Positions 7,062 through 14,250 are shown, counted from the stretch's first letter. The stretch is DNA of 64,000 bases from Cohnella silvisoli (GCF_021190915.1 NZ_JAIOAP010000018.1:62001-126000), one strand, 5' to 3'. Notes: generated by a model not told the origin, from the sequence alone. Translations and numbers: made by a program.

Positions 7062-7274
7062 ATGGAAGTCGCAGGAATCTTTGTAATATTACTTTTATGT
7101 CTAATTGCTATTCTTATTGTTGCTGCTGTTGTGCGGTATGCAGTAGATTCATCAAAGACATCAAAGAAACTTGGTGACTTAATAACTGAAGTGCAATATT
7201 TACGCAATGAAATAAGAAAACAAAATGACAATAAAAAAATTGAAAATAAACATATAATTGACGAAAGAGTTTAG
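7062..7274 (+). CDS. Small single-span membrane protein with coiled-coil tail
   Basis: 70 residues. One membrane helix (residues 4-28, AGIFVILLLCLIAILIVAAV) is followed by a charged helix with heptad-like hydrophobics (LGDLITEVQYLRNEIRKQ). ATG 7062 follows AAGGGGATG. Topology resembles small membrane anchors, but no family is recognised. Confidence 0.6.
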   Translation: MEVAGIFVILLLCLIAILIVAAVVRYAVDSSKTSKKLGDLITEVQYLRNEIRKQNDNKKIENKHIIDERV

Positions 7275-7302
7275 AAAGCATATTCAAGACGCCTCTACCC
7301 TT

Positions 7303-7331
7303 ATATAACACAAACCCGTACTACCCAACCT
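7303..7331 (+). repeat. attC-like relic
   Basis: TATATAAC followed by CCCGTACTACCCAACC resembles a left box fused to the central CCCGCACCACCCAACC block of the family. Both inner arms are lost. Confidence 0.35.
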
Positions 7332-7351
7332 CATTGAAGGGATTGAATAAC

Positions 7352-7729
7352 ATGCTTCAACAATTTATCGAAGGCATTGAGTATACCGAAATACCTGTTT
7401 CAGATTTAGAGCAAGCAATAGACTGGTATTGTAACAAGTTGGGAGCAAAACTTGGATTTAGAAATGATGAACGGGCATATGTGGATTTCACAATGGGGCC
7501 AAGCTTATTTTTAGTTAAGACTGATGATGAAACCACTTCCACATTCCTTGTAAATGGAGAAGACCATTACACAATTGGTTTTAGAGTGAAGAACATAGAA
7601 GGATTTTATAACTATCTATTAGAACTTGGAACTGAAGTAGGGAAGATAATTGATGAAGGATATATTGGCAAGTTCTTTACATTTTACGACCCGTTCGGGA
7701 ATATGTTTGATGTTCATCAACCCGCTTAA
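7352..7729 (+). CDS. VOC-family (glyoxalase/bleomycin-resistance fold) protein
   Basis: 125 residues with two beta-alpha-beta-beta-beta halves. The first opens with EGIEYTEIPVSDLEQAIDWY and CNKLGAKLGF; the second has TIGFRVKNIEGFYNYL and ends FTFYDPFGNMFDVHQ. Metal ligands of the fold would be His/Glu at strand ends, but the first strand lacks a His here, so activity is uncertain. ATG 7352 is preferred over TTG 7334 because AAGGG lies at proper distance. Members detoxify reactive aldehydes or bind and modify antibiotics. Confidence 0.78.
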   Translation: MLQQFIEGIEYTEIPVSDLEQAIDWYCNKLGAKLGFRNDERAYVDFTMGPSLFLVKTDDETTSTFLVNGEDHYTIGFRVKNIEGFYNYLLELGTEVGKIIDEGYIGKFFTFYDPFGNMFDVHQPA

Positions 7730-7767
7730 AAAGAGGAAAAGATTTTAAAACCAAGAAGTCGGGGCCA

Positions 7768-7850
7768 TCACCTGACAATGTATTCACGCATCGGGGCATT
7801 CGCCCCTCGGTCCGGACAGAAATTAGATGAGGTTTCGGGGATGAATTCTC
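7768..7850 (+). repeat. attC-like site 9, left half
   Basis: TCACCTGAC (7768-7776, an A-to-G variant of TCACCTAAC), inner arm GTATTCACG (7780-7788) and the CGGTCCGGACAGAA centre. It breaks off before the right half. Confidence 0.6.
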
Positions 7851-7869
7851 AAAATTTGGAGGTATTCCT

Positions 7870-8265
7870 ATGAGCAAAGTTCAAAACTCAGTTCAAGTAT
7901 TATTAGTTTCAGATTTAGAAATTTCGAAGGCATTTTATAGGGATGTTTTAGAATGCGAAGTTACAGAATGGTGGGCAGTAAGAGATGAATTCGGACTAGG
8001 ATTTAAATTAATCGAAGCAAACCATCCTGATGATATTACACCTAATACGCCAGGTAAAGGGCAAGATAAATCATGGGATACATATGCTTATGTAGAAACA
8101 CATATTGAACTAGATGAATTATATAAGCAATTGAAAGATAGAGGGGCAAAAATTAATCAAGTGCCAGAAATTTATGATTTTGAGTGGGGATCTTGGAAGG
8201 AATTTTCGATAAAAGACCCAGATAATTATGTAATTGCATTTGGATCTGGGAAGAAGAGTGACTAA
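7870..8265 (+). CDS. VOC-family protein
   Basis: 131 residues, ATG behind TTGGAGG. The first half has SVQVLLVSDLEISKAFYRDV and LECEVTEWW; the second has WDTYAYVETHIELDELYKQL and a final KDPDNYVIAFGSG. The N-terminal SKAFYRDVL and C-terminal DPDNYVIAF motifs are standard for the glyoxalase fold. The potential metal ligands are not fully conserved. The gene lies 60 bases before a DUF3024 gene with no repeat between them, so the two may share a unit. Confidence 0.78.
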   Translation: MSKVQNSVQVLLVSDLEISKAFYRDVLECEVTEWWAVRDEFGLGFKLIEANHPDDITPNTPGKGQDKSWDTYAYVETHIELDELYKQLKDRGAKINQVPEIYDFEWGSWKEFSIKDPDNYVIAFGSGKKSD

Positions 8266-8325
8266 GAATACATTTACTTTAGGCGAAACCATTGCTAAAG
8301 TTCAAAACACATTGGAGTGATTTAA

Positions 8326-8652
8326 TTGCTAGATGCATTTACCAAAAAGAGAATTGAGAAATTTCTCAATAACTACATCGATCAAAAAATTCCAAAACAC
8401 CTCAAGCGAGACATTCAAATTAAATACAAGTTCAGAGGGGATACAATTACATTAACCCAAGAAAGACCTTCATTTATGCCAGGACAGCGCGTTGAACTCC
8501 CCATTGCTCAATTTAGATTAGATAACTCATTTTGGAAAGTATATTGGAAAGATAGTAGGGATAAATGGCATTTTGTAGATGACATAAAACCAAATGAAAA
8601 TTTTGAAGAACAAGTAAAGGCTGTAGATAAAAATGATATTTTTTGGGCTTAA
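8326..8652 (+). CDS. DUF3024 protein
   Basis: 108 residues starting at TTG behind TTGGAGTG. The opening FTKKRIEKFLNNYIDQKIP, the strand IKYKFRGDTITLTQERP, the AQFRLDNSFWKVYWKDSRDK segment and the closing DKNDIFWA match the DUF3024 pattern. The family is small, cytoplasmic and functionally uncharacterised. The gene ends 20 bases before attC-like site 10. Confidence 0.78.
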   Translation: MLDAFTKKRIEKFLNNYIDQKIPKHLKRDIQIKYKFRGDTITLTQERPSFMPGQRVELPIAQFRLDNSFWKVYWKDSRDKWHFVDDIKPNENFEEQVKAVDKNDIFWA

Positions 8653-8670
8653 TCGAGGAAGGTAATGACA

Positions 8671-8818
8671 TCAGCTAACACCATATTCACGCTTGGGGTC
8701 ATTCGGCAGCAGAGAAGTAGATTAAGCCGGACACACCCACACCACCCAAACGCGTCGCAGACAGTAACTTCGTTCCTTTAAGATGGTGGGGCCTGGTGAA
8801 TAGCAAGAAGTTATATGA
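8671..8818 (+). repeat. attC-like site 10
   Basis: Left box TCAGCTAAC (8671-8679), inner arm ATATTCACG, shortened centre, inner arm GGTGAATA (8795-8802), right box GTTATATGA (8810-8818). Confidence 0.72.
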
Positions 8819-8859
8819 ATACCTAAAGTACATAAATATCAATAAGGGAGGAAACAAGC

Positions 8860-8967
8860 ATGACTTTTAGTTGGTCAACTGCAATCATTCAGTTGTTAAG
8901 TATAGGAATGATTTTATTGTTATTTTCCTGGCTATATCGATTTAGTAAGACGCGCAACAGAAAATGA
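8860..8967 (+). CDS. 35-residue single-span membrane peptide
   Basis: ATG 8860 follows AAGGGAGGAAAC. The peptide is a short polar start, one hydrophobic helix (residues about 8-25, AIIQLLSIGMILLLFSW) and a basic tail (RFSKTRNRK), followed at once by a 15-bp perfect terminator. Size, topology and terminator resemble the type I toxin-like peptide at 1052, but the sequence is different, so it may be a second toxin or another small membrane protein. Confidence 0.5.
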   Translation: MTFSWSTAIIQLLSIGMILLLFSWLYRFSKTRNRK

Positions 8968-8977
8968 ATTGCAGGTA

Positions 8978-9017
8978 ACAAATAATGTCGCTTATAAAGC
9001 GACATTATTTGTTTTTC
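8978..9017. terminator. Strong terminator hairpin
   Basis: ACAAATAATGTCGCT (8978-8992) pairs perfectly with AGCGACATTATTTGT (8998-9012) around TATAA, followed by TTTTC. Confidence 0.85.
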
Positions 9018-9104
9018 AATGACAATAATTGATCAGGAAACGAAAGGAAATCAATGCATTAATATGGAAATAGTTAGAATGGTCATTTGGTCCTTGGTAT
9101 GGGA

Positions 9105-9206
9105 TCACGATTCAGGGAAGCGGATTCAACCGAATACACCCCGTACCACCCAACCGGTCGCTTCTTTAAGGTGATGGGACGTCGTGAATACACGAATGTT
9201 AGGTGA
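9105..9206 (+). repeat. attC-like site 11, left end lost
   Basis: Central blocks (GGAAGCGGATTCAACCGAAT, CACCCAACCGGTCGC) lead to inner arm CGTGAATAC (9184-9192) and right box GTTAGGTGA (9198-9206). The left box and arm are not recognisable. The stretch 9018-9104 holds nothing else of note. Confidence 0.65.
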
Positions 9207-9235
9207 AATCCCCATAAGATCCTAATGATTAGGAA

Positions 9236-9652
9236 GTGGTAGAAATCAAACAGCTCTATATTCTCACTGCGATAATAGGTTTTCTGATTGCAGGGTGTAT
9301 GAACCAGAGCAGTTCCATAGAAATTCAGAAACAGATTATTTTAATAAATCTCAAATGTAACCCTAGCATGAATAGTAAAGAATGTAATGATAAGTCATAT
9401 GAAAATGAAAAGGATATTCAAATTTTTAGAAACGCATTTGAAAAAGCTGAAACAATGTCAGGAGATATCGACTATGGCGCAGAATACATTTTGCAATTAA
9501 CGTATAAGGATAAAACAATAAAAGAATACCATTTATCATTAGGGACTAGTAGAAATTCAACAGGACTCCTCGTAGATCTTATTAATACAAATCAGGGTTA
9601 TGAAATTCCAAAAAAAGAAGCTAATAAGTTAAGAGATTTGATAGGGAATTGA
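9236..9652 (+). CDS. Small lipoprotein
   Basis: 138 residues starting at GTG behind TTAGGAA. A signal peptide of the lipoprotein class ends in LIAGC (residues about 17-21), so the mature Cys would be lipidated and the protein held on the outer face of the membrane. The mature part has four Lys/Glu-rich segments and a strand motif YILQLTYKDKTIKEYHLSLG, as in small domains of uncharacterised secreted proteins. It is a one-gene cassette: start box 9198-9206 and end 9698-9706 match in 8 of 9 bases. Confidence 0.65.
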   Translation: MVEIKQLYILTAIIGFLIAGCMNQSSSIEIQKQIILINLKCNPSMNSKECNDKSYENEKDIQIFRNAFEKAETMSGDIDYGAEYILQLTYKDKTIKEYHLSLGTSRNSTGLLVDLINTNQGYEIPKKEANKLRDLIGN

Positions 9653-9697
9653 ATTGATTAAGTAAATTGTATTGGTAGCGCTTCGAAGGTGGGAACA

Positions 9698-9754
9698 TCA
9701 CATAACACTGTATTCGCGTATCTGGGCATCGTGAATATCAGAACGTTACCAGAA
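9698..9754 (+). repeat. attC-like site 12, minimal form
   Basis: Only about 55 bases: left box TCACATAAC (9698-9706), inner arm GTATTCGCG, a short loop, inner arm CGTGAATATC (9730-9739), right box GTTACCAGAA (9745-9754). It shows which parts of the long repeats are dispensable. Confidence 0.75.
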
Positions 9755-9777
9755 ATTAATGCAAAGGAATGAAAAAC

Positions 9778-10407
9778 ATGAATGAACTCTTCAAAAAATA
9801 TACAAAAGACTTTTATTCTTCAGGTGACTTAAATGAAGATATAAATCAATTCTTTACACAGAATGGTGATTTAAGAACGTTGAAACACACTTTAGAAGTT
9901 GCTGCCGAGGCAAAGCATATCGCAGAACTCTATGCCATTGATCCAGCTAAAGTCATTAAAGCATCCCTGTTGCATGATATTAGTAATGTGATTCCAATCT
10001 CTACAATGCTGGATGTAGCCAAAGAGCTATCTATTGAAATACTCGATGAGGAGCATAAATATGATAGAAGCGTTCACCAAAAACTATCCAAGTATATGGC
10101 TCAAGATATTTTTGGAATAACGGATTATGAAATATTAAATGCAATTGAAAGTCATACAACCCATAAAGCGAATGCTAGTATGACCGATAAGATATTATTT
10201 GTTTCAGATAAGATCTCATGGAAACTACCTGGAGATCATCCATACCTACAAGAAATGAGAATTAAAGTAAATGAACTTGAAATAGACAAAGCAATATTAA
10301 TATACCTCAATAACATTTGGGACCAACGAGATAAACTAAAACTAGTACACCCTTGGTTAATAAAGGCGAGAGAAGAACTTATGGAGAATGTCTCAAGAGG
10401 CCATTAA
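9778..10407 (+). CDS. HD-domain phosphohydrolase (YqeK-like)
   Basis: 209 residues. An H ... HD ... H ... D pattern is visible: LKHTLEVAAEAKHIAELY (early His), ASLLHDISN (HD), AIESHTTHK (His) and LFVSDKIS (Asp). Order and spacing match YqeK-type HD proteins, which hydrolyse nucleotide polyphosphates such as Ap4A or act in tRNA/NAD-linked pathways. In YqeK the HD domain binds Fe or another divalent metal. ATG 9778 is preferred over 9769 because AAAGGA (9763) is at the right distance only from 9778. Start and end boxes of the cassette agree in 9 of 10 bases. Confidence 0.78.
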   Translation: MNELFKKYTKDFYSSGDLNEDINQFFTQNGDLRTLKHTLEVAAEAKHIAELYAIDPAKVIKASLLHDISNVIPISTMLDVAKELSIEILDEEHKYDRSVHQKLSKYMAQDIFGITDYEILNAIESHTTHKANASMTDKILFVSDKISWKLPGDHPYLQEMRIKVNELEIDKAILIYLNNIWDQRDKLKLVHPWLIKAREELMENVSRGH

Positions 10408-10408
10408 C

Positions 10409-10514
10409 TTCTGCTAACACTGTATTCGCGCTTCGGGCCATTTGGACCTCTGTCCGGCTGGAGTTAGAATGTAGATTCGGGGATGCAATTAGCAGTCACT
10501 GCGGAATGTTATGA
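10409..10514 (+). repeat. attC-like site 13, decayed right half
   Basis: Left box TTCTGCTAAC (10409-10418) and inner arm GTATTCGCG are clear. The right side is only GCGGAAT then GTTATGA (10508-10514), without the CGTGAATAC arm. Confidence 0.6.
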
Positions 10515-10538
10515 AAGCATATCAATGGGGGAGGAAAT

Positions 10539-10985
10539 TTGAAGAACAATCAAATCGAGATCGTTACTTTAGGAGAGAAGTATTTTGTCGGAGTTCCAGT
10601 GACTAATGTATTTCAAAGATTTGATCCTGATAGAATAAAAGAGGCAAATCAGATATTTCTTGCTAGAAAGAGTGAGATTAAAGAAATTATTAATGAGAAT
10701 GAATATGTATGTCCCCATTTTGCTAACGATGTTCTTTTTACATATATTTACTGCATGGAGGTAACAGAAATCAAGGATATTCCGAAGGGAATGATTGGAT
10801 TCTGTGTGCCGAATCAACGCTATGTCAAGGTAAGATCAACGGATCAAGATCCATATGCGTTAATAAAATCGTACTTAAAAGCAAATGGTCTTGAAAATAA
10901 TACAAGATCACTATCACTTGAAGTATTTAGATTTGGAGAAGAACAACATTTCAATAAAGCTGATATTTTTGTACCAATAGTATAA
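10539..10985 (+). CDS. GyrI-like / effector-binding-domain protein
   Basis: 148 residues starting at TTG behind GGGGGAGG. The order of elements (IEIVTLGEKYFVGVPV at the N-terminus, a helix with EANQIFLARKSEIKEI, YIYCMEVTEIKDIPKGMIGF, then VPNQRYVKVRS and a final SLEVFRFGEEQHF) is that of the GyrI-like small-molecule-binding fold found at the end of BmrR-type regulators and as stand-alone proteins. Stand-alone forms bind hydrophobic or cationic drugs, and some hydrolyse cyclopropanoid toxins. No DNA-binding domain is present. Assignment rests on motif order only. Confidence 0.62.
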   Translation: MKNNQIEIVTLGEKYFVGVPVTNVFQRFDPDRIKEANQIFLARKSEIKEIINENEYVCPHFANDVLFTYIYCMEVTEIKDIPKGMIGFCVPNQRYVKVRSTDQDPYALIKSYLKANGLENNTRSLSLEVFRFGEEQHFNKADIFVPIV

Positions 10986-11019
10986 AGGCATTTGTAAACT
11001 ATTCAGGAAGGCAGTTACT

Positions 11020-11099
11020 TCAGCTAACACAGTATTCACACATCGGCACATTCGGCCCTTAAGCCGGTGAGGCGTCGAGAATACCAAAACGTTATGTGC
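11020..11099 (+). repeat. attC-like site 14, short form
   Basis: Left box TCAGCTAAC (11020-11028), inner arm GTATTCACA, short centre TCGGCACATTCGGCCCTTAA, inner arm CGAGAATACC, right box GTTATGTGC (11091-11099). At about 80 bases it is in the classical attC size range. Confidence 0.75.
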
Positions 11100-11156
11100 A
11101 ATCATCAATGTTATCTACATATATGAGTACTCTAAATTTGAAGGGAGAAATTTAAA

Positions 11157-11611
11157 GTGGGAATGAAAGTTGAGAAGTTGGATGTAGAAATGGCGGATAT
11201 TTCTGGCTCGACGTTTAAAGATGTTAATGCACAAGAGCTCAATTTTGATAATGTTAATTTAGCAAAGTCCCATATTAACAATGCAAATATGAGTGGAATT
11301 GTCATGAATGACATCAACTTGTCTGAATAAAAATTACCAACGCGAATTTATCAGGAACAGGAATCCAACACGCAAATTTAAGTCATGCGGTTATTGATCA
11401 TGTACATCTTTACGGAACGGAATTTCTTAATATTGTGCTTCCCCAGGAAGGTGATGGAAATTTTAATCCTGATGGACAATATAAGCCTATTATTTTTCGG
11501 AATAGTAATTTATCCAATATGGAAATAATCGATTGTGATATTTCAGGGCTGAAAATCAATGGAATATTAATTGAAGAATTACTCAGGGACAAAGAAGGAG
11601 GTAGACAATAA
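11157..11611 (+). pseudogene. Frameshifted pentapeptide-repeat protein
   Basis: GTG 11157 (behind AAGGGAGAAA) opens MGMKVEKLDVEMADISGSTF and pentapeptide repeats of the A(D/N)LxN type, ending at a stop at 11328. In the +1 frame the repeats go on at once (ITNANLSGTGIQHANLSHAV), then GDGNFNPDGQYKPIIF and a C-terminal ISGLKINGILIEELLRD up to the stop at 11609. One inserted base near 11325 accounts for the break. Intact relatives form a right-handed beta helix; their role is mostly unknown, although some protect DNA gyrase. The stop overlaps the ATG of the next VOC gene (TAATG), so the two genes were translationally coupled in one cassette. Confidence 0.75.
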
Positions 11612-11985
11612 TGATACTTCAAGGAATAATCCCAATTTTCCGTATATTTGATGAACCGAAGGCAAAGGAATTTTATATAGAGTACCTTGGATTCAAGGTG
11701 GATTGGGAACATCGCTTTGAACCCAATATGCCTTTATATATGCAAATTTCTATGCATGAGATCAGAATTCACCTTAGTGAACACTATGGAGATTGCAGTC
11801 CCGGATCTGCAATTAGAATTGAAGTGAATGGAATCAGAGAATTACAAAAGAATCTAAATGGAAAGCAGTATAACTATTCAAGACCCGGCTTGGAGAAGAC
11901 CTCTTGGGAAACGGAAGAATGCTCTGTTGTAGATCCTTTTGGAAACAAAATCATTTTCTATGAGGATATTAATAAAGACAAGTGA
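11611..11985 (+). CDS. Glyoxalase-superfamily protein (bleomycin-resistance type)
   Basis: 124 residues, ATG overlapping the upstream stop, with GAAGGAGGT nine bases before. The opening LQGIIPIFRIFDEPKAKEFY and DYLGF-like EYLGFKVDWEH is the pattern of the bleomycin-binding-protein-like glyoxalase branch. It continues with PLYMQISMHEIRIHLSEHYG and closes VVDPFGNKIIFYED. The HLSEHYGD stretch is typical of this branch. Such proteins bind glycopeptide drugs or other planar ligands as dimers; the ligand here is unknown. Confidence 0.8.
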   Translation: MILQGIIPIFRIFDEPKAKEFYIEYLGFKVDWEHRFEPNMPLYMQISMHEIRIHLSEHYGDCSPGSAIRIEVNGIRELQKNLNGKQYNYSRPGLEKTSWETEECSVVDPFGNKIIFYEDINKDK

Positions 11986-11991
11986 GATTTA

Positions 11992-12029
11992 AGTTGGTGG
12001 GACGTCTCGTGAATACATGAAAGTTAAGA
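11992..12029 (+). repeat. attC-like site 15, right half only
   Basis: GGTGGGACGTCTCGTGAATA (partly 11996-12015) leads to AAGTTAAGA. Inner arm CGTGAATAC is intact with one inserted CT before it, and the right box is GTTAAGA (12023-12029). The left half is missing. Confidence 0.6.
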
Positions 12030-12122
12030 AATCACAAACTCGGGCTTAGATTACTTGAATCCTACCATGCAGTGGGCTAAATAGAAGGCATTAACATCCA
12101 AATTTGTGGAGGTATTTACTAG

Positions 12123-12497
12123 ATGGAACAAGCAGTGTTATCTGGGCCAACAATGGTGTTACTTGTAAAAGATATTGAAAAATCAGTAAGTTTTTATAAG
12201 GATCTTGGCTTTAAATATGAATTAATCGGTGGTCCAGATGTTCAACATGTACATATGACAAGGGATAAAGTTACATTTATTCTTCATCAAGCAATAAATC
12301 TAGAAGAGGTCAGACCTTTTTCTTCAGTTGAAGGCGGGTTATATTTTGATGCTTTTTGTTATGCAGATGTTCGATTGTTGCTTGAAGAGTTTAGTTCTAA
12401 AGGAATAAAAATTGTAAGAGGACCGGATCTGAATGATTCTTTTAGTGAATTTACTATTCAAGATACCGATGGATATAGAATTGCGTTTGGGGGATAG
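12123..12497 (+). CDS. VOC-family protein
   Basis: 124 residues. ATG follows GTGGAGGTATTT. Elements: PTMVLLVKDIEKSVSFYKDL, GFKYELIGG, HVHMTRDKVTFILHQA, YFDAFCYADVRLLLEEFSSK and the closing TIQDTDGYRIAFGG. These are the paired beta-alpha-beta-beta-beta modules of the glyoxalase fold. The C-terminal Glu/Asp ligand position is not clear. The stop is four bases before the next gene's ATG, so the two are almost certainly co-translated in one two-gene cassette. Confidence 0.78.
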   Translation: MEQAVLSGPTMVLLVKDIEKSVSFYKDLGFKYELIGGPDVQHVHMTRDKVTFILHQAINLEEVRPFSSVEGGLYFDAFCYADVRLLLEEFSSKGIKIVRGPDLNDSFSEFTIQDTDGYRIAFGG

Positions 12498-12501
12498 ATC
12501 T

Positions 12502-13176
12502 ATGGAGGAAACCATGGAGAACATTAAGGCGGTCATTTTTGATCTGGATAATACGATCTTAGATAGGTTAAATACGTTTAGAAACTTTGCTGCTTCTTTT
12601 GTGAATACGTACTTTTCTCATCATGAATTAAACGAGAACTTTATTAATAGAATTATAGAACTTGATCAAGATGGTTATAAAGACAAGAATGAATTGTTTA
12701 GTGAATTACTAGATGAGCTCCCATGGATCGAAAAGCCTGGAATTACTGAATTATTGGATTACTACGGAGTACATTATGTTAGAAATGCCCTTTTAATGGA
12801 ACAGGCCAGGGACGTTGTGCAGTTCATTCGAAAGAAATATAAGACTGGATTAATAACTAACGGAAAGACGGCAATACAATATGGGAAGATCGATCAATTA
12901 GGGATTAGAGATGATTTTGATTTAGTTATTGTTTCAGAAGAAGCTGGGATTAAGAAACCGAATCCAAAGATATTTCAAATGGCATTAGAGAAGCTTGAAT
13001 TAAAACCTGAACAATGCGTTTATATAGGGGATCATCCTGTTAAAGATATTGAAGGAGCCGCGAAGGTTGGTATGGAAACGATATGGATTAAAATGAATCA
13101 AGAATGGAAAGATGAAGTAACTGTAAAACCACGACACACAATCATTCAATTAAGAGAATTGTATGAGTTACTCTAA
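12502..13176 (+). CDS. HAD-family hydrolase (YjjG/phosphatase type)
   Basis: 224 residues. All four HAD motifs are visible: I, VIFDLDNTI (nucleophile and acid Asp); II, TGLITNGK (Thr); III, GIKKPNPKIF (Lys); IV, VYIGDHPVKDIEGA (two Asp). A helical cap lies between motifs I and II (type C1 cap). The pattern fits nucleotide or sugar phosphatases of the YjjG/pyrimidine nucleotidase group. Start is ATG 12502 (GGGGGA upstream) or ATG 12514 (GGAGGA upstream); a longer frame reaching back into the VOC gene is unlikely. The substrate is not predictable from sequence. Confidence 0.85.
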   Translation: MEETMENIKAVIFDLDNTILDRLNTFRNFAASFVNTYFSHHELNENFINRIIELDQDGYKDKNELFSELLDELPWIEKPGITELLDYYGVHYVRNALLMEQARDVVQFIRKKYKTGLITNGKTAIQYGKIDQLGIRDDFDLVIVSEEAGIKKPNPKIFQMALEKLELKPEQCVYIGDHPVKDIEGAAKVGMETIWIKMNQEWKDEVTVKPRHTIIQLRELYELL

Positions 13177-13207
13177 ACCGAAGAGCCGCGGAAAGATCAC
13201 AAGATAC

Positions 13208-13216
13208 GTTAACTGA
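13208..13216 (+). repeat. attC-like right box
   Basis: AATACGTT-like context (GATACGTTAACTGA) keeps only the right box GTTAACTGA. Its complement TCAGTTAAC appears as TCAGTTAAG at 13740-13748, the far end of the same unit. Confidence 0.5.
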
Positions 13217-13268
13217 AATCGCCTAGAACAAGAGCATGACTTAAATAATTTAGAGGAGAGTTTATAAG

Positions 13269-13718
13269 ATGAAACTTGAACTAACAAAAAAACAGTATAG
13301 AGATTTGATTGAATTGTTATTTTTGGGAAATTGGATGGCAAATGCTTCACGGACAGGAGCAGAAGGTGACGAGAGATTGGAGAAGTATGAAGAAATTCAA
13401 AATTACGTAATATCACAAGCAAAACATTTTCAAGCTGAAGATGTTGTGAAAGCAGAAGGAAATGAATTTTATACAACTATGGATTTTGAAGAATCATTAA
13501 TGCCAATAGTTGAGGAATATGATGAATACACTTTCTGGGAACAGATTTCAATGAAGCTAGCAAAAAGAGATCTTTTAAGAGAAATAGGACCAGTAAGACA
13601 ATTAAAGGAAGAACATAGGGAAAGAATGTATGAGATTGAAGAGCAATATGAAACTGAGTTTGAAAAGAATGGACTAAAAAATCTTGAAATAATCAATAAG
13701 GATAAGAAGAAATTGTAA
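13269..13718 (+). CDS. Hypothetical charged helical protein
   Basis: 149 residues, mostly helical and strongly charged, starting at ATG behind AGAGGAGAG. It opens LELTKKQYRDLIELLFLGNW and has a repeated Glu-rich pattern later (LKEEHRERMYEIEEQYETEF). I do not recognise the family. It resembles uncharacterised Bacillales proteins in the LTxxxYxxLxxLxxLGNWM opening. It is the last gene of the + strand array. Confidence 0.65.
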   Translation: MKLELTKKQYRDLIELLFLGNWMANASRTGAEGDERLEKYEEIQNYVISQAKHFQAEDVVKAEGNEFYTTMDFEESLMPIVEEYDEYTFWEQISMKLAKRDLLREIGPVRQLKEEHRERMYEIEEQYETEFEKNGLKNLEIINKDKKKL

Positions 13719-13739
13719 GTAATCAAAGGTGGGGCGGCA

Positions 13740-13796
13740 TCAGTTAAGAGCCGCTTGGTTAATAAGGAGAGCCATCAGAATATGAGGGCTCTCCCA
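13740..13796 (+). terminator. Array end: left-box relic and terminator
   Basis: TCAGTTAAG (13740-13748) is the last recognisable box. GGAGAGCC (13767-13774) pairs with GGGCTCTCC (13786-13794), a likely terminator for + strand transcripts running towards the minus-strand genes. Confidence 0.5.
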
Positions 13797-13866
13797 TTTG
13801 CAATTTTCAACTATCGTTATCCGTTAGACTCCTTTTTCTTTTAAGTACCGACATTTCGTCATAAAG

Positions 13867-14250
13867 TTACTTCTGAATAATCTGAATAAGGTTGCCGCAT
13901 GTATCGTCGAAGACAGCTATTGTGAGTTCGCCCATTTTTGTCGGCTCCATAGTAAACTTCACGTCGTTTTCCAATAATCGTTTATACTCTTTATTAATAT
14001 CTGCAACGCCAAACATTGTTGCTGGGATGCCATCGGCAGATATCTTCTTTTGATACTCTTTGGCGGCAGGATGGTCATTCGGTTCGAGTAAAAGCTCGGT
14101 ACCGTCTTGCTCATCGGGAGAAACAACCGTTATCCACCTAAATTTTCCGACGGGAACGTCATGCTTTTTTACAAAGCCCAGCTTTTCTGTATAAAACTCC
14201 AATGCCTTGTCTTGGTCTTGAACGAATATACTGGTAACAATGATTTTCAT
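13867..14250 (-). CDS. VOC-family protein in an ArsR operon
   Basis: 127 residues starting MKIIVTSIFVQDQDKALEFY; an upstream in-frame ATG adds 16 residues without a ribosome site, whereas AAAGGAGGC precedes the chosen ATG. Elements: FYTEKLGFVKKHDVP, RWITVVSPDEQDGTELLLEP, the helix YQKKISADGIP, then a closing GELTIAVFDDTCGNLIQIIQ. Many relatives of this type are encoded next to ArsR-type regulators. Position 100 bases behind the regulator on the same strand suggests one operon. Confidence 0.8.
   Translation of the reverse strand: MKIIVTSIFVQDQDKALEFYTEKLGFVKKHDVPVGKFRWITVVSPDEQDGTELLLEPNDHPAAKEYQKKISADGIPATMFGVADINKEYKRLLENDVKFTMEPTKMGELTIAVFDDTCGNLIQIIQK

Larger units (their letters stand above)
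1..13749 (+). mobile_element. Integron-like gene-cassette array (integrase not in window)
   Basis: Single genes or short gene pairs, all on the + strand, alternate with copies of an attC-like imperfect palindrome. Each copy runs left box (ending CTAAC or ATAAC), ACC, an inner arm like TATTCACG, a structured centre, the complementary inner arm CGTGAATA, about six bases, then GTTRRRY. Unit starts and unit ends are mutually complementary: 26-34 with 746-754, 906-915 with 1363-1372, 1552-1561 with 2208-2217 and 2393-2401 with 2899-2907 are perfect. 5943-5951, 9198-9206, 9745-9754 and 13208-13216 match their own ends with one difference. The boxes of one and the same repeat differ. This is the signature of cassettes inserted as circles by recombination within GTTRRRY. 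The sites differ from classical attC in an asymmetric central spacer and in often being longer. No tyrosine recombinase is visible here. Confidence 0.8.
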
